Shown: positions 54,663 to 62,992 of the stretch, piece after piece
Position numbering within the stretch: the stretch's first letter is position 1
Layout: each line of letters starts with the position of its first letter
The notes under the pieces: model-generated
Told to the model about the DNA's origin: nothing
Database searches by the model: none
What the model saw: only the letters and a program-made list of their open reading frames with translations
Made by a program: the position numbers and the translations under genes
Assembly: GCA_021803345.1 (NCBI GenBank)
Contig: JAJZLS010000024.1
Coordinates: forward strand, 55,411-119,410
DNA from: Actinomycetes bacterium
GTDB lineage: Bacteria > Actinomycetota > Acidimicrobiia > Acidimicrobiales > Acidimicrobiaceae
Direction of reading: 5' to 3'
Length of the DNA: 64,000 bases

Positions 54663-55124
54663 TTGGCAAGCTTAGAAAATGGTGAAACCCAAAACACTAG
54701 CAATCCTGCACTTGACAATGAGATCTACGACGAAATTTTTGATAAGCAGGACCGGACCGGGGTAATCGCTGCGGTGATCGATGCCACCATCCTCGGGATT
54801 GGAGTTATCATCGCCCTGGTTTGGCAATTTAGTTTGGTATCACACCCGGCGCAATCGAGTACCACTAATTGGCAATCCTCTCCGTTCCAAACCGCAGCGT
54901 CCCAGACTTCGTCTTCCATAACCCAGAACACCTCTAATGCGCCGACAAAAGAAAATGTTGCGATATGCCAGGCATTCATCAAAACCACTTTCAAAAACGG
55001 TCAAACTCACTATGTCGAGTTCCGAGGCAATTGCAGCTCGATAAGGGCTATAGCCAAAAACTCCACTTCAACAGTTAGGTTGCTTCCAGCAAGACACTAC
55101 AACGTTGCTTTAACTGGCAATTAG
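54663..55124 (+). CDS. Single-span membrane protein of unknown function
   Basis: A 153-residue protein starting at TTG. An acidic N-terminal part (about 1-32) precedes one strong span (VIDATILGIGVIIALVWQF, about 37-55), then a Ser/Thr/Gln-rich linker and a small external domain with two Cys (NVAICQAF and FRGNCSS) that could form a disulfide. No family is recognised. The topology is a cytoplasmic tail with a short external domain. Confidence 0.6.
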   Translation: MASLENGETQNTSNPALDNEIYDEIFDKQDRTGVIAAVIDATILGIGVIIALVWQFSLVSHPAQSSTTNWQSSPFQTAASQTSSSITQNTSNAPTKENVAICQAFIKTTFKNGQTHYVEFRGNCSSIRAIAKNSTSTVRLLPARHYNVALTGN

Positions 55125-55262
55125 ATAACTGGATCAACGAAATAAACGATTTCTATTTCTAACTAAAAATGGAAATCGCCTTGGCAAATCTCAAAACCTT
55201 TTAGTACCACTCAGGCTATTTTGCATATTTACTTTACTTGCTCCAAAGCTAGGATATGAGGA

Positions 55263-56246
55263 ATGGCAAATCTCACATTCACAGTTGCATGCGGACCTTA
55301 TGACCGTACCGAGGCGCTCCGGACCGGAGAGGTCAAACCAGAAGGCATAGACCTCAACTATATACCAATACAATCGCCTCCAGAAATTTTTTCACGAATG
55401 ATAGATTTCAAATCCTTTGATGGATCAGAAATGTCGCTTTCCCAGTACCTTCAAATGAGAGCAAATGGAAACGACGAATTTACTGGACTACCGATATTTC
55501 CATCCCGAGTGTTCCGCCAGGGCTTTATTTTCGTCAGAGACAACATTAAAAATCCAAAAGATTTAGAAGGTAAAACAGTCGGTGTTCCCGAATATTGGCA
55601 AACTGCAGCCGTGTGGATCCGCGGGTTGCTTCAACATGAGTACGACGTAGATCTCCATTCAATCAACTGGATTGAGGGTGGAGTTGATGTCCCATTATCA
55701 TATGAAGAAATCGAAGCCAGGAAAACGATGGCTGGTTATAGACCCGCAATGCTTCCCTATGGCAAATGCCTAAGTGAGGAGCTCAGAAACGGCGGTATCG
55801 ACGCCGCTATCGGAGCTCGAAAGCCTGCGTCAGTAGATTCCACCAAAGAAGTTGATCGGCTATTTCCCAATTACAGGGAAATCGAAAGACAATACTTTGA
55901 AAAGACCGGAATCTTCCCCATAATGCATACTTTCGTAATTCGTACGGAAATATTTGAGCGGTACCCTTGGGTCACCGAAAGTCTCTACAAGGCGTTTACC
56001 GAAGCCAAGCGAATTGCAATAAGAAAGATGCACTTCACGGGCACGATAAAGTACACGTTACCCTGGCTGTTTAATGACCTTGAGGAAATTGACACAATCT
56101 TCAATGGAGACCCATGGCCGTATGGATTTTCTGCCAACAAACATGTCCTGGAAGCATTTTCCAGCTATTTGCTGGAACAAAACTTCATCAAAAAACCTTT
56201 TGATGTGAGTCAATTTTTCACGCCGATTCTCGACAGCACTCAGTAA
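55263..56246 (+). CDS. 4,5-dihydroxyphthalate decarboxylase-like protein
   Basis: A 327-residue protein of the 4,5-dihydroxyphthalate decarboxylase family, which has a periplasmic-binding-protein type fold. ACGPYDRTEALRTGEVKPEGIDLNYIP at the start, LPIFPSRVFRQGFIFVR near 80, and KTVGVPEYWQTAAVWIRGLL near 105 are typical. There is no signal peptide. Many homologues occur in aromatic gene clusters and lack proven activity; an amidohydrolase-linked binding role is an alternative. A zinc alcohol dehydrogenase follows on the same strand. Confidence 0.82.
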   Translation: MANLTFTVACGPYDRTEALRTGEVKPEGIDLNYIPIQSPPEIFSRMIDFKSFDGSEMSLSQYLQMRANGNDEFTGLPIFPSRVFRQGFIFVRDNIKNPKDLEGKTVGVPEYWQTAAVWIRGLLQHEYDVDLHSINWIEGGVDVPLSYEEIEARKTMAGYRPAMLPYGKCLSEELRNGGIDAAIGARKPASVDSTKEVDRLFPNYREIERQYFEKTGIFPIMHTFVIRTEIFERYPWVTESLYKAFTEAKRIAIRKMHFTGTIKYTLPWLFNDLEEIDTIFNGDPWPYGFSANKHVLEAFSSYLLEQNFIKKPFDVSQFFTPILDSTQ

Positions 56247-56473
56247 CAAAAAGACGCCAAGGCTTTGGAATTGAATCGTCTCCGAGCATTGCCGCCACAG
56301 CAAGCTTTAGCGAAATAGACAACTTACTTTCGAAGCTTCGTGTCTTATTCATGATGACAATACATTTCGAGCAGGGTAAAAACTCTTTCAACATATTCGA
56401 ACTTACATATGGCTTGGGTTAAAAACCGCTATAGTTGGAAGCCATATCAGCGAGATTTAGGAGACTTCTAAAG

Positions 56474-57574
56474 ATGCAGATCCAGGCAGCTGTAGTAAAC
56501 ACCAAGGGCCAAGACTTCGAGATCGAAACAATAGAACTCGATCCACCCAAAAGTGGAGAAGTTCTGGTACGTATGGTGGCATCTGGAATATGTCACACTG
56601 ATGTCAATGTGAAAAATCAGACTCACCGAGTTCCAGCACCGGCTGTTTTGGGACACGAAGGCTCAGCGATAGTAGAAGAGGTCGGGCCCGGCGTCACAGA
56701 CCTCGAGGTAGGCGATCATGTTGTTCTTGGATTTGCGTCCTGTGGTAGTTGTCGCAACTGCTTGAGAGCCCGTCCATATGCGTGTGCACGACATGCCGAG
56801 TTGAATTTCGGCGGCAAAATGGAAGACCTCTCACATCGTCTACACCGCGGGGATCAACTGCTTTCCAACTTCTTTGGACAATCATCATTTGCGACTTACT
56901 CAGTAGTAAAGTCCCGCAATGCAATCAAGGTTCCAAAAGATGTCGATTTGGCCCTTCTTGGTCCGCTCGGTTGCGGACTACTCACCGGAGCCGGAACTGT
57001 ATTCAACCGACTGCGACCGGAGCCTGGATCAATCATCGCAGTGATTGGAGCCGGAGCAGTTGGCCTCAGCGCAGTAATGGCCGCAGCAATTGTTGGGTGC
57101 GGTACCATAATTTCTGTTGATGTCCATGAGAATCGCCTAGCGCTTGCACGAGAACTCGGTGCTACCCATGTGATCAACGCCAGCAAGTTGTCTGACCTGG
57201 TTTCAGAGATCCGCACACTTACCGATGGTGGAGCCGACTTCACCATTGAAGCTGCTGGCCACCCAGCATTGCTTCGCCAGGCAATTGATTCACTTGCTCC
57301 GCTTGGAACCGCAGTCCAGCTCGGAGGACTTCCGCAGGGCACTGAAGCTGCAATAGACTCAAATGATCTCAGGTCAAAAAATAAAACAGTTGCTGGACTG
57401 GTTGAAGGTGCTAGCGTGCCAAGAGTTCTGATTCCGCAACTAATCGATTTTTACAAGGCGGGTAAATTCGCGTTTGACAAGCTGGTGACCTACTATCGAT
57501 TTGACGAAATCAACAAAGCCTGCGAAGACGCCCATGACGGCAAAGTGATTAAACCAATCATTAAATTTGGATAA
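56474..57574 (+). CDS. Zinc-dependent alcohol dehydrogenase (MDR family)
   Basis: About 366 residues. The catalytic zinc ligand Cys lies in SGICHTDVN near 37, with GHEGSAIVEEVG near 62, and the structural zinc set is C-x2-C-x2-C-x7-C (CGSCRNCLRARPYAC). The NAD fold is GAGAVGLSAVMAA near 185, followed by the Asp of ISVDVHENR, which favours NAD over NADP. AGGAG lies ten bases before the ATG at 56474; the longer frame to 56435 is not needed. It resembles aryl-alcohol or benzyl-alcohol dehydrogenases, but the substrate is not certain. Confidence 0.9.
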   Translation: MQIQAAVVNTKGQDFEIETIELDPPKSGEVLVRMVASGICHTDVNVKNQTHRVPAPAVLGHEGSAIVEEVGPGVTDLEVGDHVVLGFASCGSCRNCLRARPYACARHAELNFGGKMEDLSHRLHRGDQLLSNFFGQSSFATYSVVKSRNAIKVPKDVDLALLGPLGCGLLTGAGTVFNRLRPEPGSIIAVIGAGAVGLSAVMAAAIVGCGTIISVDVHENRLALARELGATHVINASKLSDLVSEIRTLTDGGADFTIEAAGHPALLRQAIDSLAPLGTAVQLGGLPQGTEAAIDSNDLRSKNKTVAGLVEGASVPRVLIPQLIDFYKAGKFAFDKLVTYYRFDEINKACEDAHDGKVIKPIIKFG

Positions 57575-58067
57575 TTGAAACATGACAAATTCGAACCACT
57601 ATGGTTGGGTTGAAATAGTACAAAGAAACAGGTGTACAAGAGGGTAACTGAAAAGTTACCAATAAAGCAGCCTGAAACAATGCCAAATCACAAACAGTGT
57701 TATTTCAAACCACACAAGCCGCCTCCAACTGAAGGGACCTTCTGCACTTCTCTAGTGGCGGAGATGGGGTTTAAACCTATGACCTTCGGGTTACTAGTTC
57801 TGCCTGAGGTGTCTTGAGGGTCCGGCACTGGCCTCCATCGTCGCCCTGATTTTGCCGTCCACATGAATATCTATTGGGGATGTAGCTCCATAGGGTCAAC
57901 GTCATAGCAGATCGTCCTGCGATTATAGGGATGGATTGGAGACGGGTCCGTCGTTGCTAAAAGCGGCAGAGTTACCGTCATCTATGCTTAAGAGCGAGCA
58001 CACTGAGGACAGATCTCAAAAATCGGGAAACATTCTTGTCACAAAATCTTGCATAATTTCAATAACT
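57575..58067. other. Intergenic region before the sulfur module
   Basis: About 490 bases with no protein gene. It contains a degenerate tRNA 3' half (57755-57804, minus). Short open frames over it are artefacts of the tRNA-like sequence. The operator of the ArsR gene begins at its right edge. Confidence 0.5.
57755..57804 (-). pseudogene. Degenerate tRNA 3' half (possible attachment site)
   Basis: On the minus strand the bases read like the 3' half of a tRNA: an anticodon-arm part with AACCCGAAGGTC, a T-arm ATAGG-TTTAAAC-CCCAT with one mismatch, and an acceptor strand TCTCCGCCA. The 5' half (D-arm and acceptor partner) is absent, and the T-loop TTTAAAC departs from TTCRANY. tRNA 3' halves are often left at the ends of integrated elements. 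No integrase is seen here. Confidence 0.5.
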
Positions 58068-58095
58068 GTGTTATCCATAGATCTATGGATAACAC
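58068..58095. promoter_or_regulatory. Perfect 28-bp palindromic operator overlapping the ArsR start
   Basis: Two 14-base arms (GTGTTATCCATAGA and its complement) without spacer. The second arm contains the ATG (58085-58087) of the ArsR-rhodanese gene. ArsR regulators bind such dyads at their own promoters. Binding here would block initiation, and the mRNA hairpin would also hide the start codon. Confidence 0.8.
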
Positions 58096-58807
58096 AAAAA
58101 CCTATGAAGCACCAGTCGTCATCTACGAACAGCTGGCACGAATTGGCAAGGTTGTGGTACATCCAAAGCGCATCGAGCTGCTTGACCTACTTTGCCAAGG
58201 TGAGCGAAGTGTGGAGGCACTCGCCGCGGCGACAGGCCTCAAACTCACAACCACCTCGGCACACCTCCAGATCATGCGACAAGCACGGTTAGTCGACACT
58301 CGCAGGGAGGCCAATCGCGTCTACTACAAGGCTGCAGGCGAGGAAGTCTGCCGGTTCATTGCAGCTCTCGGTGACCTTGCTCAGGCTCGGCTCGCCGAGG
58401 TGAAACAAATATTGTCAGAAATAGGGTCCCATGCTGAAACCACCCAACGGGTGAGCCGCGTCGAGCTCCTAAATCGCGTACGTGCCGGTGACGTGGTGGT
58501 GTTAGACGTGCGACCGACGCAAGAGTACCAAGCTGGACATATTCCTGGCGCTATTTCCCTACCACTAGAGCATCTGGAAGCGCGTTTGGATGAGTTCGAC
58601 CCTCAAGTCGAGATTGTAGCCTACTGCCGCGGCCCACTGTGCCTACTTGCTCCTCAAGCGGTGGCAACCCTGCAACAGCATGGCCGCCAAGCCCGTTGCC
58701 TTGAAGATGGCATGCCCGAATGGCGCCAAGCCAACCTGCCGGTGGCAGTTGGATCGGAAGTTTCAAACCTACGGCAGGAATTTTCTCCAACTGCAATGAC
58801 TGAATAA
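58085..58807 (+). CDS. ArsR-family regulator fused to a rhodanese domain
   Basis: About 240 residues. The N-terminal winged helix (about 15-95) has KRIELLDLLCQGERSVEAL and TTTSAHLQIMRQARLV. The C-terminal rhodanese domain (about 130-225) has VVVLDVRPTQEYQAGHIPGA and the active loop YCRGPLC with the persulfide Cys. Such fusions probably sense sulfane sulfur by persulfidation. The ATG at 58085 lies inside a 28-bp palindrome, pointing to autoregulation. A longer frame from 58049 would include the palindrome in coding sequence and is less likely. DsrE and SQR-like genes follow on the same strand. Confidence 0.92.
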   Translation: MDNTKTYEAPVVIYEQLARIGKVVVHPKRIELLDLLCQGERSVEALAAATGLKLTTTSAHLQIMRQARLVDTRREANRVYYKAAGEEVCRFIAALGDLAQARLAEVKQILSEIGSHAETTQRVSRVELLNRVRAGDVVVLDVRPTQEYQAGHIPGAISLPLEHLEARLDEFDPQVEIVAYCRGPLCLLAPQAVATLQQHGRQARCLEDGMPEWRQANLPVAVGSEVSNLRQEFSPTAMTE

Positions 58808-58818
58808 GCGAGGTCCCA

Positions 58819-59169
58819 ATGAAAGTACTAGTTATTCTGAATGATCCACCCTATGGCACCGAACGATCCTACAACGGGTTGCGTTTGGCTGGTTCGTTAG
58901 CCCGCCGCGACAGCGTGGAGGTTAGAGTCTTTCTCTTTGGTGACTCCGTCGGCTGCGCTGTCGCCAACCAAAAGGTACCCGATGGTTACTACCATCTAGA
59001 TCGCATGGTTACCTCAGTGCTCCGGCACGGTGGCTCAGTCGGCTGCTGTGGCACCTGCATGGAGGCACGAGCTATTGACGAAAGCGCCCTGGTGGATGGC
59101 GCACGACGTTCGACGCTTGAGGAGTCTGCCGACTGGACGGTCTGGGCTGACAAGGTGGTCAGCTTTTGA
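58819..59169 (+). CDS. DsrE-family sulfur carrier-like protein
   Basis: A 116-residue DsrE/DsrF-like protein: MKVLVILNDPPYGTERSYNGLRLAGSL at the start and VRVFLFGDSVGCAV near 35, with a Cys cluster (GGSVGCCGTCMEARAI) near 77-83. The Cys in this second region corresponds to the sulfur-carrying position of the family. It starts 11 bases after the ArsR-rhodanese gene, so the two are co-transcribed. Trafficking of sulfane sulfur between the rhodanese domain and the flavoprotein is inferred. Confidence 0.88.
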   Translation: MKVLVILNDPPYGTERSYNGLRLAGSLARRDSVEVRVFLFGDSVGCAVANQKVPDGYYHLDRMVTSVLRHGGSVGCCGTCMEARAIDESALVDGARRSTLEESADWTVWADKVVSF

Positions 59170-59267
59170 GTACCTTCATTTGCCTGATGAGAACTAGATC
59201 CGAAACTGCGATGCTCTCGGACCCAATCCACACGAATGTTCCCCAATCATGAAAGAGTTGGTGGTCT

Positions 59268-60488
59268 ATGACTAAACGAATACAAATACTCATTGTGGGT
59301 GGTTCATTTGGCGGTCTTACCGCCGCCTATGAGCTGCGCCGTCACCTCGACCCCGATCGAGCCGAAATTACTCTTATATCCAAAGACGAGCGCTTTACAT
59401 TCGTGCCTTCGCTGACCTGGGTGGCAATTGGATCGCGCAAGCTAAGTGAAATCTCCTTCGACCTTGCTGGGCCGATCGCAGGTAAGCAGGTGAAATTCGC
59501 TCATGAAACTGTGACTGCCATCGATACCGAGCAAAAATCCTTGACGACAACAGTGGCAGAGCATCGATACGACTTCCTCATCATTGCTACCGGCCATCGC
59601 AGCGCGAACGAGGCAGTCGAGGGTCTTGGACCTTTTGATGGGCCTGGCCACTCACCCATGTCTCCCCGAGAAGCCGAGGAACTTGCTAGCGCAGTCCAGG
59701 GGCTGCTTAGACAGCCAGGTCCGATCGTCGTTGGGGCGGCTCCGGGCGCCAGTTGCATAGGACCCGCCTACGAACTGGCCTTTGAACTCGATCACCTGTT
59801 GCGCCGACGAAAGCTGCGTCACTTGGTCCCAATGACCTTTGTCACTCCCGAACCATTCCTTGGACACATGGGAATGGGCGGAGTGGGCAAGATCCGCCAA
59901 CTTCTCGAAGGTGAAATGGAGGAGCGTGAAATCAGATATCAAACTTCTGCGGTGGTAACAAAGATAACTGCTGCGGTAGTTGAAGTTCAAGAATTGCGTC
60001 CGATTGAGTCTGTGCTTTCAATCGTAATTCCACCGTTGGCTGGCATCGATGCCGTGGCAAAAAGCCCTGGCCTTTCTAACCCAAAAGGATTTATCCCGGT
60101 CGATGCTCACTATCGCCACCACTCTGCAGACGGAGTCTACACGGTTGGAGTCGCGGTTGCCTTGCCGCCAGAAGGCGAAACACCTGTTCCAGTCAACTTC
60201 CCAAAGACAGGTCACATGACCGAGCAGATGGCACACATTGCCGTGGCCGACATTGTCGCCCGAGTAAATGGAACAGAAGCGCCATATGCTGAGCTGTCAG
60301 CCCGCTGCATACTGGATATGGGAAATCGCGGTGCCTACATCAATGTGGATCCAGTGCGACCGCCTCGAAACCGAAAACCTACCGTTTCAGAAGGATGGCA
60401 GTGGCTCTTAGCCAAACGTGCCTTTGAGCGGACCTACCTATGGCATGCCCGTCGTGGCAGGAAGATGCCGACCACACTTGGATGGTAA
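59268..60488 (+). CDS. sqr: Sulfide:quinone oxidoreductase-like flavoprotein
   Basis: A 406-residue FAD enzyme of the SQR/NDH-2 superfamily. The FAD motif is VGGSFGGLTAAYEL near residue 10, and ATGHR near 108 and the GVYTVGVAVAL segment near 298 are the other nucleotide sites. Two cysteines sit where SQR has its redox pair: Cys163 in GASCIGPAYE and Cys347 in ARCILDMG. There is no NAD motif of the NDH-2 type. SQR oxidises sulfide to sulfane sulfur and reduces quinone. The DsrE-like and rhodanese-fusion genes upstream fit that role. Confidence 0.88.
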   Translation: MTKRIQILIVGGSFGGLTAAYELRRHLDPDRAEITLISKDERFTFVPSLTWVAIGSRKLSEISFDLAGPIAGKQVKFAHETVTAIDTEQKSLTTTVAEHRYDFLIIATGHRSANEAVEGLGPFDGPGHSPMSPREAEELASAVQGLLRQPGPIVVGAAPGASCIGPAYELAFELDHLLRRRKLRHLVPMTFVTPEPFLGHMGMGGVGKIRQLLEGEMEEREIRYQTSAVVTKITAAVVEVQELRPIESVLSIVIPPLAGIDAVAKSPGLSNPKGFIPVDAHYRHHSADGVYTVGVAVALPPEGETPVPVNFPKTGHMTEQMAHIAVADIVARVNGTEAPYAELSARCILDMGNRGAYINVDPVRPPRNRKPTVSEGWQWLLAKRAFERTYLWHARRGRKMPTTLGW

Positions 60489-60566
60489 TCCGGTGATTAC
60501 CAGAATTTGCCGAACTAAATTGATGGTCCAGTCAGTCGCTGCAAGCATCCTACTGAAGCCGCTGCC

Positions 60567-61235
60567 ATGAACTCTACTGGTTACGTCCTACCCGCAATCA
60601 AAGAAGTGTTGGTTGTATGTGCACATCCCGACGACGAGTCCTTTGGACTTGGCTCGGTAATCGGCATTTTGTCAGAGCGGGCAATAAAAGTTAGAGCGCT
60701 ATGCTTCACCCACGGTGAGGCTTCAACCCTTGGTGACTCGAGCCGCCCGCTCTCAGAGGTGCGTGCCGAAGAGCTCAGCGCAGCAGCGGACATACTCGGT
60801 ATCGAAGATGCAGAACTGCTTTCCTATCCCGACGGGCACCTCGCCGAAGTGTCGGTAGAGGAACTGGCACATCAGGTTGAAGAAGTGCTCGGAAATGCGG
60901 AGTTGCTCCTAGTCTTTGACGAAGGTGGAATCACCGGGCACCCCGACCATAGCCGTGCAACCCAAGCGGCGGTCCTAATAGCCGAGCGGTTCGGCCTTCC
61001 CGTGCTCGCCTGGGCACTGCCAGAAGGCGTCGCCTTACAGCTCAACTCCGAGTATGGGACAAACTTTGTGGGACGCCCCAAATCTGAAATCGACATCGTC
61101 ATCGACGTAGACCGCGGACGGCAGAAGGCTGCTATCGCATGTCACGCTAGCCAATCATCTCACAATCCGGTGCTCTGGCGCCGCCTAGAATTGCTGGGGA
61201 CCGAGGAGCATTTACGCTGGGTAGTGAAGAGATGA
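60567..61235 (+). CDS. PIG-L family deacetylase
   Basis: A 222-residue zinc deacetylase of the PIG-L/LmbE family. The metal-binding AHPDDESFG lies near residue 19 and GHPDHSRAT near 128. The family includes MshB (mycothiol), Mca (mycothiol S-conjugate amidase) and BshB. The gene is in the sulfur module, so a role with low-molecular-weight thiols is possible but not proved. It overlaps the following membrane-protein gene by four bases. Confidence 0.9.
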   Translation: MNSTGYVLPAIKEVLVVCAHPDDESFGLGSVIGILSERAIKVRALCFTHGEASTLGDSSRPLSEVRAEELSAAADILGIEDAELLSYPDGHLAEVSVEELAHQVEEVLGNAELLLVFDEGGITGHPDHSRATQAAVLIAERFGLPVLAWALPEGVALQLNSEYGTNFVGRPKSEIDIVIDVDRGRQKAAIACHASQSSHNPVLWRRLELLGTEEHLRWVVKR

Positions 61236-61663
61236 CGACACGTTACGGTGACCAGCCGCCGATGCCAAATAGTAGGTCAACAATCAAAACAGTGCCACTC
61301 GGAATGCTTGGACTATTGGCGATACAGTTCTTACTGGGCATGGGGGTCAATCTGTATGTGACACTGCCGTCAACTGGGTTCGCCATGGCAGAAATGATGT
61401 ACAGTGGGCCGCTGGTGATGGTCCATATGATACTCGGTATGCTCCTGGTAGTCGGAGCGGTGTTTTCCATAGTTGAGGCACTTGAATATGGCCAGTGGGC
61501 GATAGTCCGTGCGTTCATCTCCCTTGGAGGCATTCTAGTTGCCGGGGTCGGGGGTGTGATCTTCCTCATGGGCGGCCAGAGTAACGGTGCATCTTTTCTG
61601 ATGGCAGTCGGATTTCTCGTCGCAGTTGGTGGCTATGTCGTTGAACTCGTTAAGGCCAATTGA
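61232..61663 (+). CDS. Four-helix membrane protein of unknown function
   Basis: A 143-residue protein with four predicted spans at about 26-46, 60-80, 88-108 and 116-138 and very short loops. There are no cysteines or obvious metal ligands beyond HMILG in helix 2. It overlaps the PIG-L gene (ATGA) and so belongs to the same unit. A quinone- or heme-linked role is conceivable, but no family is recognised. Confidence 0.7.
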   Translation: MTTRYGDQPPMPNSRSTIKTVPLGMLGLLAIQFLLGMGVNLYVTLPSTGFAMAEMMYSGPLVMVHMILGMLLVVGAVFSIVEALEYGQWAIVRAFISLGGILVAGVGGVIFLMGGQSNGASFLMAVGFLVAVGGYVVELVKAN

Positions 61664-62298
61664 ACGGCTATTTTCTTTCTTTTACAGCGCTACATTTCAC
61701 GCGTGTCCAATCGTCCAGACCGGTTGAGGAAAGAGCCCGAGGGCAAATCTCTCATTGTACCAGATGGCACCTCCCCAACGCTACTACACAACCAAGCTGT
61801 AGCACGGAGCACGGCTCGGGCCACATGGACTTGAACCAACATATGCCGAAAGGATGGCTTAGGTTGAGTCTAAACCTTGAGAATTTCAGCCAGTTTGTGG
61901 GTATCTATCGAGAGACTTATGTTTAATTTTCATTTTCATCTCTAGGTTGACCCTTCTGGCTGTGACGATACCCACAATGAATTCATCGCTGGCAGAGGTG
62001 CTTGGTGTCGATAATGTTGCGCGTGACAGTAGCTATTCCTAGTTCTCCTGGTTTGAAACTTATTACATGTGAATGTGGGAGAAGCACATGTCTCTTTGTT
62101 TTTCCCTCGCGCACAATCCACAGCAGATCAGACTCTTGACCAATTCCTGAAAAATTGATGATCAGTTATCGGGATCCATATCACATGGGCAGGTCAACCG
62201 GGCCCACCATTTTGAAACCAATGTAGTTTACTTCAAGATACTCGACTGATAGTATTTGCTACGAGCATATTCAGTGTCCCAAGGGGGGATAAGAAGGC
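61664..62298. other. Intergenic region, no gene seen
   Basis: About 630 bases. Short frames at the left end have no ribosome binding site. The right end carries AAGGGGGGATAAGAAGG before the amidohydrolase start. No tRNA, terminator with a T-run, or mobile-element end was recognised. Confidence 0.5.
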
Positions 62299-62925
62299 AT
62301 GGTTATTGCTGACGAGGAACTGTTTCGGCAGCGAGGATTTGGTAAGACAATCGGTTTCGGTCAGTCTCCTGCCGTAATCGTGATCGATCTCATCGGTGCA
62401 TTCACCGATCCCGATATGCCCCTAGGAGCTCCCCTCGAAGATGTGATCGAGGAGACATCCAAAATACTGCAAGCTGCGAGAACTCGCAATCTCCCCATTT
62501 TTTATACTTCAGTCGCCTACGAAGACCGAGATCTGAGCGATGCCGGGATATGGGCTTCAAAGATGCAAGGCCTTATGACACTTAGGTCCGGGACACCAGA
62601 GGTCGAGGTAGACTCAAGACTTGGTCGAAAACCGACTGAAGCAGTAATCTTCAAGAAATATGCATCAGCATTTTTCGGTACCGATCTCTCGACACGGCTC
62701 ACTACCCTTCGTGTGGATACACTCATCATAACTGGCTGCACCACCAGTGGATGTGTAAGAGCGACAGCCGTAGATGCACTGCAATATGGATTCAGGCCAA
62801 TGGTCGCTCGGGAAGCTGTAGGAGATCGTTCCAAAGCGGCACACGATCAGTCTCTTTTTGACCTACAAGCCAAATATGCAGACGTGATGGCAGTAGACCA
62901 AATCTTAGCCCAGCTAAAGAACTAG
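62299..62925 (+). CDS. Isochorismatase-family cysteine amidohydrolase
   Basis: A 208-residue cysteine hydrolase. The catalytic triad is visible as Asp30 (VIVIDLIGAF), Lys in IFKKYASAFFGT near 116, and Cys152 in GCTTSGCVRATA. The cis-peptide TTSGC and RKPTEAVIFKKYASAFFGT resemble N-carbamoylsarcosine amidase and maleamate amidohydrolase more than nicotinamidase. The PuuE-like deacetylase 67 bases downstream suggests a ureide or N-carbamoyl degradation pathway. The exact substrate is not known. Confidence 0.88.
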   Translation: MVIADEELFRQRGFGKTIGFGQSPAVIVIDLIGAFTDPDMPLGAPLEDVIEETSKILQAARTRNLPIFYTSVAYEDRDLSDAGIWASKMQGLMTLRSGTPEVEVDSRLGRKPTEAVIFKKYASAFFGTDLSTRLTTLRVDTLIITGCTTSGCVRATAVDALQYGFRPMVAREAVGDRSKAAHDQSLFDLQAKYADVMAVDQILAQLKN

Positions 62926-62992
62926 CAGTACAAAAACAAGTTGATTCGATTCTTTATGGGTTGAGTGAAACATTCAACGAAAGGAGCCCACG

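Noticed and set aside
57632-57817. 61-codon frame over the tRNA-like sequence
   Set aside because: Translation of tRNA-like sequence gives a familiar false peptide; there is no real gene signal.
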